Positions 26,591-34,991 of a stretch of 64,000 nucleotides of DNA are shown here, piece after piece (the first letter of the stretch is position 1; each line of letters begins with the position of its first letter). Origin of the DNA: Pontibacterium sp049599735. Its GTDB lineage: Bacteria > Pseudomonadota > Gammaproteobacteria > Pseudomonadales > Balneatricaceae. The notes below the pieces were generated by a model, which saw only the letters and a program-made list of their open reading frames with translations, did no database searches and was not told where the DNA came from. The translations under genes and the position numbers were made by a program. The stretch is taken from NCBI GenBank assembly GCA_049599735.1, contig JBMYOX010000001.1, positions 153,250-217,249 on the forward strand. The letters run 5' to 3'.

Positions 26591-27667
26591 GTGAAACGTC
26601 GTCAATTTATACAAGGCGCCGGCGCTGCAACGCTGGCAGCTGGCGCAGTAGCATCCGGAGTCGCACAGGCAGCACCGGAGTTTAAATGGAAAATGGTCAC
26701 TACCTGGCCAAAAAATTTCCCAGGACTGGGGACCGGGGCGAATAACCTGGCTAAGCTGATCGGCGAAATGACCGGTGGCCGGGTACAGGTCAAAGTATAT
26801 GGCGCTAAAGAGTTAGTTGGCGCACTGGAAATTTTTGATGCAGTTTCTCGCGGTACCGCGGAAATGGGTCATGGTGCAGCTTATTACTGGAAAGGTAAAA
26901 GCCTGGCAGCCCAGTTCTTTGCGGCTGTACCTTTTGGGCTGACAGCGCAGGAAATGAACAGTTGGTTATACCACGGTGGTGGTATGGAGCTGTGGGAAGA
27001 AGTGTATGCTAAGTTTGGCCTGGTACCGGGTGCAGCGGGTAATACCGGTGTGCAGATGGGCGGCTGGTTTAACAAAGAGATCCAGACCGTAGATGACCTT
27101 AAAGGTCTTAAAATGCGTATGCCGGGTCTGGGTGGTGAGGTGCTCAAACGTGCCGGTGGTACACCGGTATTGTTGCCAGGCGGTGAAATATTCCCTGCAC
27201 TGCAATCAGGCGCTATCGATGCAACTGAGTGGGTTGGACCTTATAACGACCTTGCCTTTGGTCTGCATAAAGCAGCTAAGTATTACTACTACCCGGGATG
27301 GCATGAGCCAGGTACAACCCTGGAGTGTTTTGTAAACAAAGACGCTTTAGAGGCACTGCCTAAAGATCTGCAGGTACTGGTTCGTAATGCAATTCGTGTT
27401 GCAAACCAGGATATGCTGGCGGATTTCACGGCTAAGAATAACCGTGCACTGGAACAATTAGTGACAGAACATGGTGTTCAGCTGCGTAAATTCCCGGATG
27501 AAGTACTAAAAACACTGAGAGGTCTGTCGGATGAAGTTGTAGCTGAAGAAGCTGCAAAAGATCCGATGGCACAAAAAGTGTTTGAGTCTTTTGTTAAGTT
27601 CCGTGATCAGGCAAGCAAGTGGCACGCGGTTTCTGAACAGGCTTATATGAATGCCCGTTCTCTGTAA
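26591..27667 (+). CDS. TRAP transporter periplasmic solute-binding protein (DctP family)
   Basis: Binding protein of 358 residues for a C4-dicarboxylate-type or 2-oxoacid TRAP transporter. It begins with a twin-arginine signal, KRRQFIQGAGAATLAAGA, ending near VAQA, so it is exported folded by Tat; tatABC is at 62.5 kb. The mature part shows FKWKMVTTWPKNFPGLG and GGEIFPALQSGAIDATEWVGP, a pattern of 2-oxoacid or lactate-type DctP proteins. I choose GTG 26591, just before KRRQF, because GGGAG lies seven bases upstream and the signal then sits at the N-terminus; the frame opens further upstream at 26522. The permease genes are convergent downstream. Confidence 0.88.
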   Translation: MKRRQFIQGAGAATLAAGAVASGVAQAAPEFKWKMVTTWPKNFPGLGTGANNLAKLIGEMTGGRVQVKVYGAKELVGALEIFDAVSRGTAEMGHGAAYYWKGKSLAAQFFAAVPFGLTAQEMNSWLYHGGGMELWEEVYAKFGLVPGAAGNTGVQMGGWFNKEIQTVDDLKGLKMRMPGLGGEVLKRAGGTPVLLPGGEIFPALQSGAIDATEWVGPYNDLAFGLHKAAKYYYYPGWHEPGTTLECFVNKDALEALPKDLQVLVRNAIRVANQDMLADFTAKNNRALEQLVTEHGVQLRKFPDEVLKTLRGLSDEVVAEEAAKDPMAQKVFESFVKFRDQASKWHAVSEQAYMNARSL

Positions 27668-27683
27668 GTAAAACCCCGGCAAT

Positions 27684-27713
27684 AAAAAAGCAGGCTTAAT
27701 GGCCTGCTTTTTT
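27684..27713. terminator. Bidirectional terminator between TRAP genes
   Basis: AAAAAAGCAGGC, short loop, GCCTGCTTTTTT. It serves both the binding-protein gene (plus) and the convergent permease operon (minus). Confidence 0.92.
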
Positions 27714-27731
27714 GTGCCTGTGATTCGGAGT

Positions 27732-29111
27732 TTATCCGTAAACCAGGTTCGGTAGCCAGGTCGCCAGCGCCGGCCAGTAAGCCAGCAGGGCAAGAATGGC
27801 CAGTTGGATAACAATAAAAGGCATGACGCCGCGATAAATCTGCATCGTGGTAATGGTATCCGGTGCTACACCGCGCAGATAAAAGAGCGCAAAACCAAAA
27901 GGCGGGGTCAGGAAAGACGTTTGCAGGTTAATGGCAATCATAATGCCTAACCAGACCGGATCCAGCCCCATATTCAGTAAGATAGGTGCAACTATAGGCA
28001 CCACAACAAAAGTGATTTCGATAAAGTCCAGAAAGAAACCCAGCAGGAAAATCACCAGCATCACCAGGATCATTGCTCCCATCACACCGCCCGGCAGATC
28101 CGTCAGAAACTCCCGTACCAGGTCATCACCGCCATAACCCCGGAATACCAGAGAAAAGATAGAAGCGCCAACCAGGATGATAAACACCATTGAGCTTACC
28201 TGAGTGGTAGAGCGCATGACTTCACGCAACACCGGTATACTAAAACTGCCGCGCAGAGCGGATAATACAATAGCGCCTACCGCACCAACTGAGGCGGCTT
28301 CGGTGGGAGTGGCTAATCCACCCAGAATAGATCCTAAAACCAGACCTACCAGCAATACCGGTGGCACCAGGGCTTGCAGGACGCGCAGGGTCAGGTTATC
28401 GACAGCAGCTCGTTCCTCGGCGGGTATAGCGGGTACAGACTCAGGTTTAGTAATGGCTTTAAAGACGATATAGAGCACATAACAGCCGACCAAGAGCAAA
28501 CCGGGAATCAAAGCACCCAGAAACAAATCACCCACAGTGACGGTCTCGGGTGAAAAAATACCCTGATCCAGCTGAGCCTGCTGGTAAGCAGAAGAAATCA
28601 CATCACCCAGCAATACCAGAACAATCGACGGTGGAATGATCTGGCCCAGCGTACCTGACGCACAAATCGTACCCGTAGCGATGGAGGGGTCGTAACCCCG
28701 GCGCAACATGGTCGGCAGGGAAAGCAGTCCCATCGTTACAACGGTTGCCCCCACAATACCGGTGCTGGCAGCCAACAGCATCCCCACTAGTGTCACGGAA
28801 ATTCCCAGACCGCCACGCATTGGGCCAAAGAGCATCGCCATGGTATCCAGTAACTCTTCGGCGATGCGGGATTTTTCCAGCATCACACCCATAAAGACAA
28901 AAAGTGGTACTGCGATCAGCACTTCATTGTTCATAATGCCGAACAGGCGGTTAGGAATAGCCTCCAGAAATACGGAATCAAAATGCCCGGTATACGCGCC
29001 TATGGCCGCGAATAGCAGGCCTGTCCCTGCGAGAGAGAAGGCAACGGAATAACCGAGCAGCAGTACAAAAATGGCACCTGCAAAAAGCAGTAAAGGTAAA
29101 ATTTCGATCAC
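27732..29111 (-). CDS. dctM: TRAP transporter large permease (DctM family)
   Basis: The ion-coupled translocation subunit, 459 residues, about twelve membrane helices. Family motifs include GVMLEKSRIAEELLD, MGLLSLPTMLRRGYDPS, ASGTLGQIIPPSIVLVL and a C-terminal SFLTPPFGFALFYLRG. It begins inside the dctQ stop codon (ATGA overlap at 29108-29111), so the two membrane subunits are coupled. The matching binding protein is almost certainly the convergent gene at 26.6 kb. Confidence 0.95.
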   Translation of the reverse strand: MIEILPLLLFAGAIFVLLLGYSVAFSLAGTGLLFAAIGAYTGHFDSVFLEAIPNRLFGIMNNEVLIAVPLFVFMGVMLEKSRIAEELLDTMAMLFGPMRGGLGISVTLVGMLLAASTGIVGATVVTMGLLSLPTMLRRGYDPSIATGTICASGTLGQIIPPSIVLVLLGDVISSAYQQAQLDQGIFSPETVTVGDLFLGALIPGLLLVGCYVLYIVFKAITKPESVPAIPAEERAAVDNLTLRVLQALVPPVLLVGLVLGSILGGLATPTEAASVGAVGAIVLSALRGSFSIPVLREVMRSTTQVSSMVFIILVGASIFSLVFRGYGGDDLVREFLTDLPGGVMGAMILVMLVIFLLGFFLDFIEITFVVVPIVAPILLNMGLDPVWLGIMIAINLQTSFLTPPFGFALFYLRGVAPDTITTMQIYRGVMPFIVIQLAILALLAYWPALATWLPNLVYG

Positions 29112-29665
29112 AGGGCATGACTCCCTTCTTCTGTTAGCAGGTGGGCCTGGTTTGTCAGCACCAGCACCGAACGCAGTAATTCAGCGATGCCCTGTAAAAT
29201 CATCAGGGTAGGCATCAGCAACAGGCATGATTTAAGAATATAGCGAAGCGGAATGCCACCGGCTTCCTGAGAGGCTTCGAGCAATTCCCAGGAAGAGGCG
29301 ACGTAATACCAGGAAATGTAAAAAATAAAAATGGAGACGGGTAACAGCAGGCAGAGCGTACCAAAAATATTAATAATCGCTTTACCTTTCTCGCCCAGAG
29401 GACGATAAAAAATATCAACCCGAACGTGGCCGTCATGCTTCAACGTATAAGCAGCACCGAGCAGGAAGACAAAGCTGTGCATATAAATTACAGATTCCTG
29501 CAGGGCAACACTGCCTTCATTAAATAAATAACGCATCACGACAATCAGGAAAGTGACCAGTACCATGCCCAGAGTGAGCCACGAAATAGCGCGCCCTGAC
29601 CACTCGCTGATCGTATCGACGATACGCACGAAGGTGCTCAGCGGATTATTGTTTTTTGTTGCCAT
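29108..29665 (-). CDS. dctQ: TRAP transporter small permease (DctQ family)
   Basis: Four-helix membrane subunit that assembles with DctM, 185 residues from ATG 29665 (MATKNNN). The frame extends 18 codons upstream, but that part is hydrophilic-then-odd and its ATG at 29719 has no SD. Helix 1 is near SWLTLGMVLVTFLIVVM and the stretch TLKHDGHVRVDIFY is a DctQ hallmark. Confidence 0.9.
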   Translation of the reverse strand: MATKNNNPLSTFVRIVDTISEWSGRAISWLTLGMVLVTFLIVVMRYLFNEGSVALQESVIYMHSFVFLLGAAYTLKHDGHVRVDIFYRPLGEKGKAIINIFGTLCLLLPVSIFIFYISWYYVASSWELLEASQEAGGIPLRYILKSCLLLMPTLMILQGIAELLRSVLVLTNQAHLLTEEGSHAL

Positions 29666-29829
29666 ATTATCGGGCACCCCGTAAGCAGTTTGATGACTGA
29701 CGCTAAAGTATAACAACATTGATGGGTTGAAATAGACTCCGTTGAGGCTTACTGAAGATGTTGCTCTGAAATTTCGCTTAAAAGTCGTACAATACGCACT
29801 TGTATTTGTATTGGTGGAGATTTATCCCT

Positions 29830-30429
29830 ATGCCCGATCAGCCCGTTATCCGGCAGTTGTCAGAATTAAATGACTGGCAGCTTATGGCTTTCAGTGCGTC
29901 TGTCAGCGAACGTATGTTCCCTAATTTTGCACTTTTCTCACGGTTGTTAGAGTTTGGTAATGCATCACAGTTACGGCAGATTCTCAATGGTGTCTGGGAT
30001 CGGCTGGGCAATACCGGTGCCAAAATGAACTTTGAGGTTCAGCTCGAAAAAGTTGAAGCCAATATGCCGAACCTGGAAGAGTTCAGCATGTACGGTGCCT
30101 TGCCAGCCAACGATGCGGTTGTGGCTCTTTATTCCACCTTGGATATGATGCTGGATGCGGATAAAAATGAAGCCGCTGATATTGCTAATCTGTCCCGGGA
30201 ATGTGTGGCAACCTTTATTGAGGTCAGTGAAGCTGATGACCAGAGTTCTGATGAAGAGCTGGTCAAGCTGATCAATACTCACGAAATGATGGTGCAGGAA
30301 GATGCTTTCCAGTTGGAAGTGCTGACACGTCTGCGGGCGGCTTCAAAGCCGAACAAACAGTTGATCGCTGATCTGCGTAAGCTGGCCCACAATGACGGTG
30401 TGAGTAATATCGGGATTTGTGACGACTGA
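29830..30429 (+). CDS. yjaG: YjaG family protein (DUF416)
   Basis: Soluble all-helical protein of 199 residues, homologous to E. coli YjaG; its function is not established. The pattern LSERMFPNF (here VSERMFPNFALF) and the central ALPANDAVVALYSTLD fit DUF416. The start is ATG 29830 with GGAG ten bases upstream, excluding a ten-residue upstream extension. It overlaps the next gene by one base (TGATG), which ties it to the membrane and GTPase genes that follow. Confidence 0.85.
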   Translation: MPDQPVIRQLSELNDWQLMAFSASVSERMFPNFALFSRLLEFGNASQLRQILNGVWDRLGNTGAKMNFEVQLEKVEANMPNLEEFSMYGALPANDAVVALYSTLDMMLDADKNEAADIANLSRECVATFIEVSEADDQSSDEELVKLINTHEMMVQEDAFQLEVLTRLRAASKPNKQLIADLRKLAHNDGVSNIGICDD

Positions 30430-30692
30430 TGATTTTACGTATCGGATTGTTACTGCTTATCGTACCGGGTTTGCTGATGATGGCGGTCTATTTTAATGAG
30501 CTGTCTGCCGTGAACGCCTGTCTGGAAACTGGCGGCTCTTATAACTACAGCCAGTCACTTTGTGATGCCTCACAAACACAGCCTTTTGTGCCTTTTATGA
30601 TGCGTAATCCACTGCTGGTTAATGGTGGCATGTTGTTATCGGTTGTGGGCCTTTTCTTTTGTCTGGCTGGCCTTTACAGCCGCGCTCGCTGA
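30429..30692 (+). CDS. Small two-helix membrane protein, unknown
   Basis: An 87-residue protein I do not recognise. It has an N-terminal helix (about 3-22), a polar middle of 35-40 residues with two cysteines (ACLETGGSYNYSQSLC) that would face the periplasm, and a second helix (about 63-83). The start overlaps the yjaG stop, so it is probably translated by coupling. It could be a membrane partner of the GTPase cassette downstream. Confidence 0.6.
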   Translation: MILRIGLLLLIVPGLLMMAVYFNELSAVNACLETGGSYNYSQSLCDASQTQPFVPFMMRNPLLVNGGMLLSVVGLFFCLAGLYSRAR

Positions 30693-30725
30693 CCGGCTGA
30701 ACGATTACTCTCGTGAGATTAAATA

Positions 30726-31160
30726 ATGAAAAGGAAGATTGGATTTTCTGTGCTCGGCCTCTTGCTGGTGGCTGTGGCATTTTTCTGGTTAAGCCAAAGT
30801 GGCTGGCTGGAAGACTTTAATCAGGAGCAGAACCAGGAATTTCAGCAGTTCACTCAGAAAGGTGAGGCCCTTGGTCGCACGGTGGGTCAGCAAGAATGCC
30901 TTGATCAGGCACTGAAGTCCTTTGATGGCTGCATGGATTTTCGTTGTACGGTGGGCCATGGAAAATTCCTGAGGGCCTGCCTTAACAACGCGAGCCCGGA
31001 ACCGGCTTTTTGTGAGGATGTACCTGAATTCCGTGAAAAACCCACTGAAGATGACAAAAACTGGGCGAAATATTACTGTCGGGATCATGAGATTAAGGGT
31101 GATGGCTGCCGTTTGTTAATGAGGCAGCAGGCGCTGTTCTGCAGCCAAAGTAAACACTGA
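30726..31160 (+). CDS. Cysteine-rich membrane-anchored protein, unknown
   Basis: A 144-residue protein with an N-terminal membrane anchor or uncleaved signal (about 5-23) and an acidic exported domain with eight cysteines between residues 58 and 140, an even number that suggests four disulfides. I recognise no family. The cysteine spacing is irregular and has no CxxCH haem motif. It lies 33 bases after the two-helix protein and before the GTPase gene, all on the same strand. Confidence 0.6.
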   Translation: MKRKIGFSVLGLLLVAVAFFWLSQSGWLEDFNQEQNQEFQQFTQKGEALGRTVGQQECLDQALKSFDGCMDFRCTVGHGKFLRACLNNASPEPAFCEDVPEFREKPTEDDKNWAKYYCRDHEIKGDGCRLLMRQQALFCSQSKH

Positions 31161-31242
31161 CCTTACTCAAGTCGGTGAGGGCTGGTCTGGGTTAAATTAG
31201 AGTGTATAAAATTAACCTCCAGGTTTGTTAAGCAGCGCGCCC

Positions 31243-32211
31243 ATGGAAAATCATAAAATTCTTTTTATTGGTCCGGTTGGCTCAGGAAAAACCACGGCAG
31301 TTCGTTCCATCAGTGATATTGACTGCCTGGATACAGAAGCTCAGGTTTCAGATGTAACAGGGCGGCGCAAGCAGACCACCACTGTGGCTATGGACTATGG
31401 GCGGATCACCCTGAGTGAGGATACCCGGGTTCATCTTTATGGCACACCGGGTCAGGCGCGGTTCCGTTTTATGTGGGAGCTGTTGTCTGACGAAATTGCC
31501 CGGGATTGTGCCGGGGTTGTGATGATGATCGACAACACCCGAAACTACCCCATGCGTGACCTGAAATACTACGCCCGTGAGTTTGCCAATGTGATTGAGG
31601 GTAAACGCCTGGTCATTGCGGTAACACGTTATGATCTCAGGACAGAGCCGTCTGTTGATGACTATCAGCGCTTATTGAAGGAGCTGATGCTTGACGCTGC
31701 GGTATGTTTTATCGATGGTCGCCGTAAGAGTGACCTGCTGAGCATGATAGAGCTGATACTGGAAGGGCAAAGCAGCTATCGCGACTGGGCTATGCTGAAA
31801 AGACTGGCGGAAGCGGAGCAGCGCGAGCAGGTTTTTGATACCGATGTGACTGTTGAGTTCGATGACTATCGCGGTGAGCAGGTGGTCATTACGGACAGCG
31901 TGGTGGAAGGGCTGCTTAAGGTGGAAGGTGTAAAAGGGCTGGCGGCGACGGATGTAAACGGAGATCTGATTACTTCATCACTGGAAGTGACCGAACTGGA
32001 AAATTTTATCGCACTGGTATCCGGTATCGTTCAGGATCAGGGTGAAACTTCCGCGCTGGGGCAGGTCAGCAGTGTGGTGTTTCGTGATCGTCAGGAAGAC
32101 AATCTGTCTGTTTTTATCTGGGAAGGTATGGCGCTGGGACTGGTTTCTGCACGGAAAACCTCAACCCGAATGATCCGGCAGCAGGTTCATGATCTGCTGC
32201 AGTGGGGGTAG
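31243..32211 (+). CDS. MglA/CvnD-like small GTPase fused to a roadblock-like domain
   Basis: Residues 1-185 form a Ras-like GTPase: P-loop GPVGSGKTT (10-18), switch threonines at 46-47, G3 motif YGTPGQ (66-71) as in MglA and Streptomyces CvnD rather than the DxxG of Ras, and TRYD (128-131) in place of NKxD. Residues about 215-320 have the length and pattern of a roadblock/LC7 domain (VVEGLLKVEGVKGLAATDVN, later SVVFRDRQEDNLSVFIWEG). Roadblock proteins such as MglB act on these GTPases in trans; here the two are joined. Start ATG 31243 lies just before the beta strand of the P-loop but lacks a good SD; a TTG at 31225 is possible. The next gene starts three bases after the stop. Confidence 0.78.
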   Translation: MENHKILFIGPVGSGKTTAVRSISDIDCLDTEAQVSDVTGRRKQTTTVAMDYGRITLSEDTRVHLYGTPGQARFRFMWELLSDEIARDCAGVVMMIDNTRNYPMRDLKYYAREFANVIEGKRLVIAVTRYDLRTEPSVDDYQRLLKELMLDAAVCFIDGRRKSDLLSMIELILEGQSSYRDWAMLKRLAEAEQREQVFDTDVTVEFDDYRGEQVVITDSVVEGLLKVEGVKGLAATDVNGDLITSSLEVTELENFIALVSGIVQDQGETSALGQVSSVVFRDRQEDNLSVFIWEGMALGLVSARKTSTRMIRQQVHDLLQWG

Positions 32212-32213
32212 TG

Positions 32214-32885
32214 ATGCTGGATATACTGCACGACCTGGAAGCCTACAGTGGTGCACAGCACAGCGGCATTAGCCTGAAAGGGGCGCTGGTAACCACCACC
32301 TGCCCGTCTGCATTAAAACAGGATCTGGAGCGCAGCCTGCAGGTTGTGAGGCAGTTGCTCAGTGGTGTGAACAACAGCGGACACTGCTACCGGGAGTTAC
32401 ACCTGGAGCTGGATCACCATCTGTTGCTGGCTTATCAGTTGTCCGATGACTGTATTTTGTTATTGCTGACCCGCAAAGGGGTTAATATGGCACTGATGTC
32501 CACGTCGGTTCGTTCTGTTAAAGACCGACTGCTCTGTGCGCTGGAAAAAGCTGTTGAGCTGCCCTCCTCGGATCTTCAGCCGGTTTTTCCTGTGGGAGAA
32601 ACCGGCTTTATTCAGGCGGGCGCGCCTTTAGGTGAGGAAGAGGCTGCTGCTTTCAGTGACCTGATGAACAAACTCTGTGACAGGCTGGTGGATGCGTCAG
32701 GTTCCGGTGGTGCTGTCAGCTTTTATCGCATTCTTAACGAGTGGAAGCACGAGCACGGGATGAACAAGTATAAATTACCCGTTTTACTGAAACAGCTTTC
32801 TGAAGAGCTGCACGAACCACATACCCGTGAAAGTTTTTTGCAGGATGCTGTGCTGCTGAGCCGGGCGCTGGTCAGACTCCATTAG
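32214..32885 (+). CDS. Companion of the GTPase, possible second roadblock protein
   Basis: A 223-residue soluble protein of no family I can name with certainty. The first 110 residues have roadblock-like order: strand SLKGALVTTT, long helix, strands LHLELDHHLLLAYQL and CILLLLT, then a final helix. The remainder is helical and unassigned. It begins three bases after the GTPase-roadblock stop (GTG 32211, overlapping that stop, is an alternative), so tight coexpression is expected. Inference: a heterotypic roadblock partner or adaptor for the fused GTPase. Confidence 0.55.
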   Translation: MLDILHDLEAYSGAQHSGISLKGALVTTTCPSALKQDLERSLQVVRQLLSGVNNSGHCYRELHLELDHHLLLAYQLSDDCILLLLTRKGVNMALMSTSVRSVKDRLLCALEKAVELPSSDLQPVFPVGETGFIQAGAPLGEEEAAAFSDLMNKLCDRLVDASGSGGAVSFYRILNEWKHEHGMNKYKLPVLLKQLSEELHEPHTRESFLQDAVLLSRALVRLH

Positions 32886-32939
32886 CCATCTGCGCTATTC
32901 GCCCGGACAACTGCCTGGCACATCGACCGTTAATGGTTT

Positions 32940-33878
32940 TTACGGAGTGAGTACCAGTTTACCCCGTACATGACCGCTGGCACTTAGTTTAAAGGCTTCA
33001 GCAACCTGCGACAGAGGAAAGCTTTGGGCCAGGTTGAGTTGCAGTTTTCCCTGATCATACAATGCTGCAATTTCTTTTAACTGCTCTGCATTAGCTTCAG
33101 CCCGTATTGGCAGTACGTTCAGGCCTTTGGCGTCACCGGCTGCAATAATCAGGTCTTTAGTCACTGAGGGCAGGGTTACCAGTGTGCCGTCCTGTGCCAG
33201 ACAGTCCAGCGCACCTAAGCCTGTATCTCCCCCTACGGCGTCAATGATTAGGTCCAACTCGCTGAAGGTGGTTGTTATATCGCAGGACTGATAATCACAG
33301 AGTTGATCGGCCCCTAAGGCGCGAAGAAAGTCATGGTTCTTTTCCGAAGCGGTGCCGATAACCTCAGCCCCTGCCCATTTAGCCAGTTGCACGGCAATAT
33401 GGCCGACACCACCAGCAGCTCCGAGGATTAATACCCGCTGTCCGGCTTTAAGCTGGCCTTTATCAAACAAGGCTTGCCAGGCGGTTAATCCGGCCGTACA
33501 GAGTCCGCCTGCTGTTTTACTGTCCAGGCTGTTTGGTCGCAGACTGATTTCACCGGCGGGTGCGGCAATGTACTCGGCGTAACAACCGGCAGGCTCAGGA
33601 AAACGAATCATGCCAAAAACGTTATCACCCGGTGAAAAGTCAGCTACATCCTCAGCAACCTGATCGATTACCCCCGCAAATTCCCAGCCAGGAACAAAAG
33701 GCAGGTCACCGATAAAAGGTGCAGCACCTCCGCCGGAGCAGGTTTTCCAGTCGATAGGGTTAACCCCGCAGGCTTCATTTTTGATCAGTACTTCACCCGC
33801 ACTCAGGGTGGGTTTTGGGATATCTTCGTAGTTCAGGTTGCTCGTATCGCCAAACTGATGAATACGGATTGCTTTCAT
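32940..33878 (-). CDS. NAD(P)-dependent MDR-family oxidoreductase
   Basis: Medium-chain reductase of the quinone oxidoreductase-like branch, 312 residues. It starts at ATG 33878 (MKAIRIHQFG) with GGGAG six bases upstream; an upstream extension is rejected. Catalytic-domain motif CGVNPIDWKTCSG, cofactor motif GAAGGVGHIAVQLAK. The zinc ligands of true alcohol dehydrogenases are not evident, so reduction of quinones or enals is likely; the substrate is unknown. It is divergent from the small membrane protein and cysZ. Confidence 0.85.
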   Translation of the reverse strand: MKAIRIHQFGDTSNLNYEDIPKPTLSAGEVLIKNEACGVNPIDWKTCSGGGAAPFIGDLPFVPGWEFAGVIDQVAEDVADFSPGDNVFGMIRFPEPAGCYAEYIAAPAGEISLRPNSLDSKTAGGLCTAGLTAWQALFDKGQLKAGQRVLILGAAGGVGHIAVQLAKWAGAEVIGTASEKNHDFLRALGADQLCDYQSCDITTTFSELDLIIDAVGGDTGLGALDCLAQDGTLVTLPSVTKDLIIAAGDAKGLNVLPIRAEANAEQLKEIAALYDQGKLQLNLAQSFPLSQVAEAFKLSASGHVRGKLVLTP

Positions 33879-33976
33879 TTTATTCTCCCTGCCTGATCGA
33901 CTTACGGATTGCAGCCGCGGCCCTGATTTTTTGATAGTCTTAACGACTTTAATACTTACCACAGATTAAGGCGAGA

Positions 33977-34204
33977 ATGATGTTTCTGGTTATTTTAGAA
34001 CCCTTGTTGTTTTGGGGTGGTTTACTGGTCGTTTTGGTATCTCTGGGCATCTATGCGGGACGTACAAAAGATTATAAATCGCTGATTTATTTCTGGCAGC
34101 CTACGATCGAATTTAATAAAAATGAGTTTGTTATTAACCGGTCCGGCCTTGGCATGATGCTGCTGGCGGTTGTGATTCGTTTTGCTAACTTCTTTTTAGG
34201 TTAA
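33977..34204 (+). CDS. Small membrane protein upstream of cysZ, unknown
   Basis: 75 residues with hydrophobic segments at about 3-26 and 57-74, separated by a basic/polar stretch with KDYKSLIYFWQPTIEF. I do not recognise it. It is six bases ahead of cysZ on the same strand and after a short AGGCGAG, so it is probably real and cotranscribed. Confidence 0.6.
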   Translation: MMFLVILEPLLFWGGLLVVLVSLGIYAGRTKDYKSLIYFWQPTIEFNKNEFVINRSGLGMMLLAVVIRFANFFLG

Positions 34205-34210
34205 GCCGTT

Positions 34211-34984
34211 ATGGGTGGGAATCCAATCCGGGGGGCGTCTTATCTGGTGAAGGGACTGCAGATGTTACCGGATCCCCGAATCCGTCATTTTGTCCTGATC
34301 CCTCTGCTGATCAATATCGTGCTCTTTACAGGGGCGATCTGGCTGCTGATCAGTCAGTTTGAAATCTGGGTCGATTACTGGCTGAGCTTTTTACCTGACT
34401 GGTTGTCCTTTCTCAGCTGGCTACTTTGGCCGCTTTTTTCGCTGCTGGTATTATTGGTGGTCTATTACGGCTTTAATTTAGTGGCCAATTTGATAGCCGC
34501 ACCTTTTAATGGCCTGCTTTCTGAAAAAGTTGAGAAGCTGTTGAGGGGCGATATTGTAACGGATGAAGGCTGGAAAGCTGTGCTGGCGCTGGTGCCCAGA
34601 GCGGTGGCCCGTGAGTTCTCCAAGCTGGCTTATTATTTACCTCGCTTTCTTTTTCTGCTGGTGATCTCTTTTATTCCCGGTCTTAACGTTATAGCACCGC
34701 TGCTCTGGTTTTTGTTTGGTGCCTGGATGATGGCTATTCAATATTGTGATTATCCGATGGATAACAATAAGGTTAGCTTTGCTCAGATGAAGTTGCTGTT
34801 AAAAGCACAGCGTCTGACATCAGTGGGGTTTGGCAGCCTGGTGCAGCTGGGTATGATGATTCCGGTCATTAACCTGGTATTAATGCCTGCAGCGGTGGTC
34901 GGTGCGACTTTTTATTGGGTGGATGAACATGCAGCACCTGCAGAAAAGCCGGTGGAGAGTGACCAGGAGAGGCTGGATTACTAA
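34211..34984 (+). CDS. cysZ: CysZ-type sulfate permease
   Basis: Inner-membrane protein of 257 residues belonging to the CysZ/EI24 family, implicated in sulfate uptake for cysteine synthesis. The start PIRGASYLVKGLQML and the segment YYGFNLVANLIAAPFNGLLSE are characteristic. Four or more hydrophobic segments are visible. It ends seven bases before the convergent phoR stop with no terminator between them. Confidence 0.9.
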   Translation: MGGNPIRGASYLVKGLQMLPDPRIRHFVLIPLLINIVLFTGAIWLLISQFEIWVDYWLSFLPDWLSFLSWLLWPLFSLLVLLVVYYGFNLVANLIAAPFNGLLSEKVEKLLRGDIVTDEGWKAVLALVPRAVAREFSKLAYYLPRFLFLLVISFIPGLNVIAPLLWFLFGAWMMAIQYCDYPMDNNKVSFAQMKLLLKAQRLTSVGFGSLVQLGMMIPVINLVLMPAAVVGATFYWVDEHAAPAEKPVESDQERLDY

Positions 34985-34991
34985 ATCCAGC

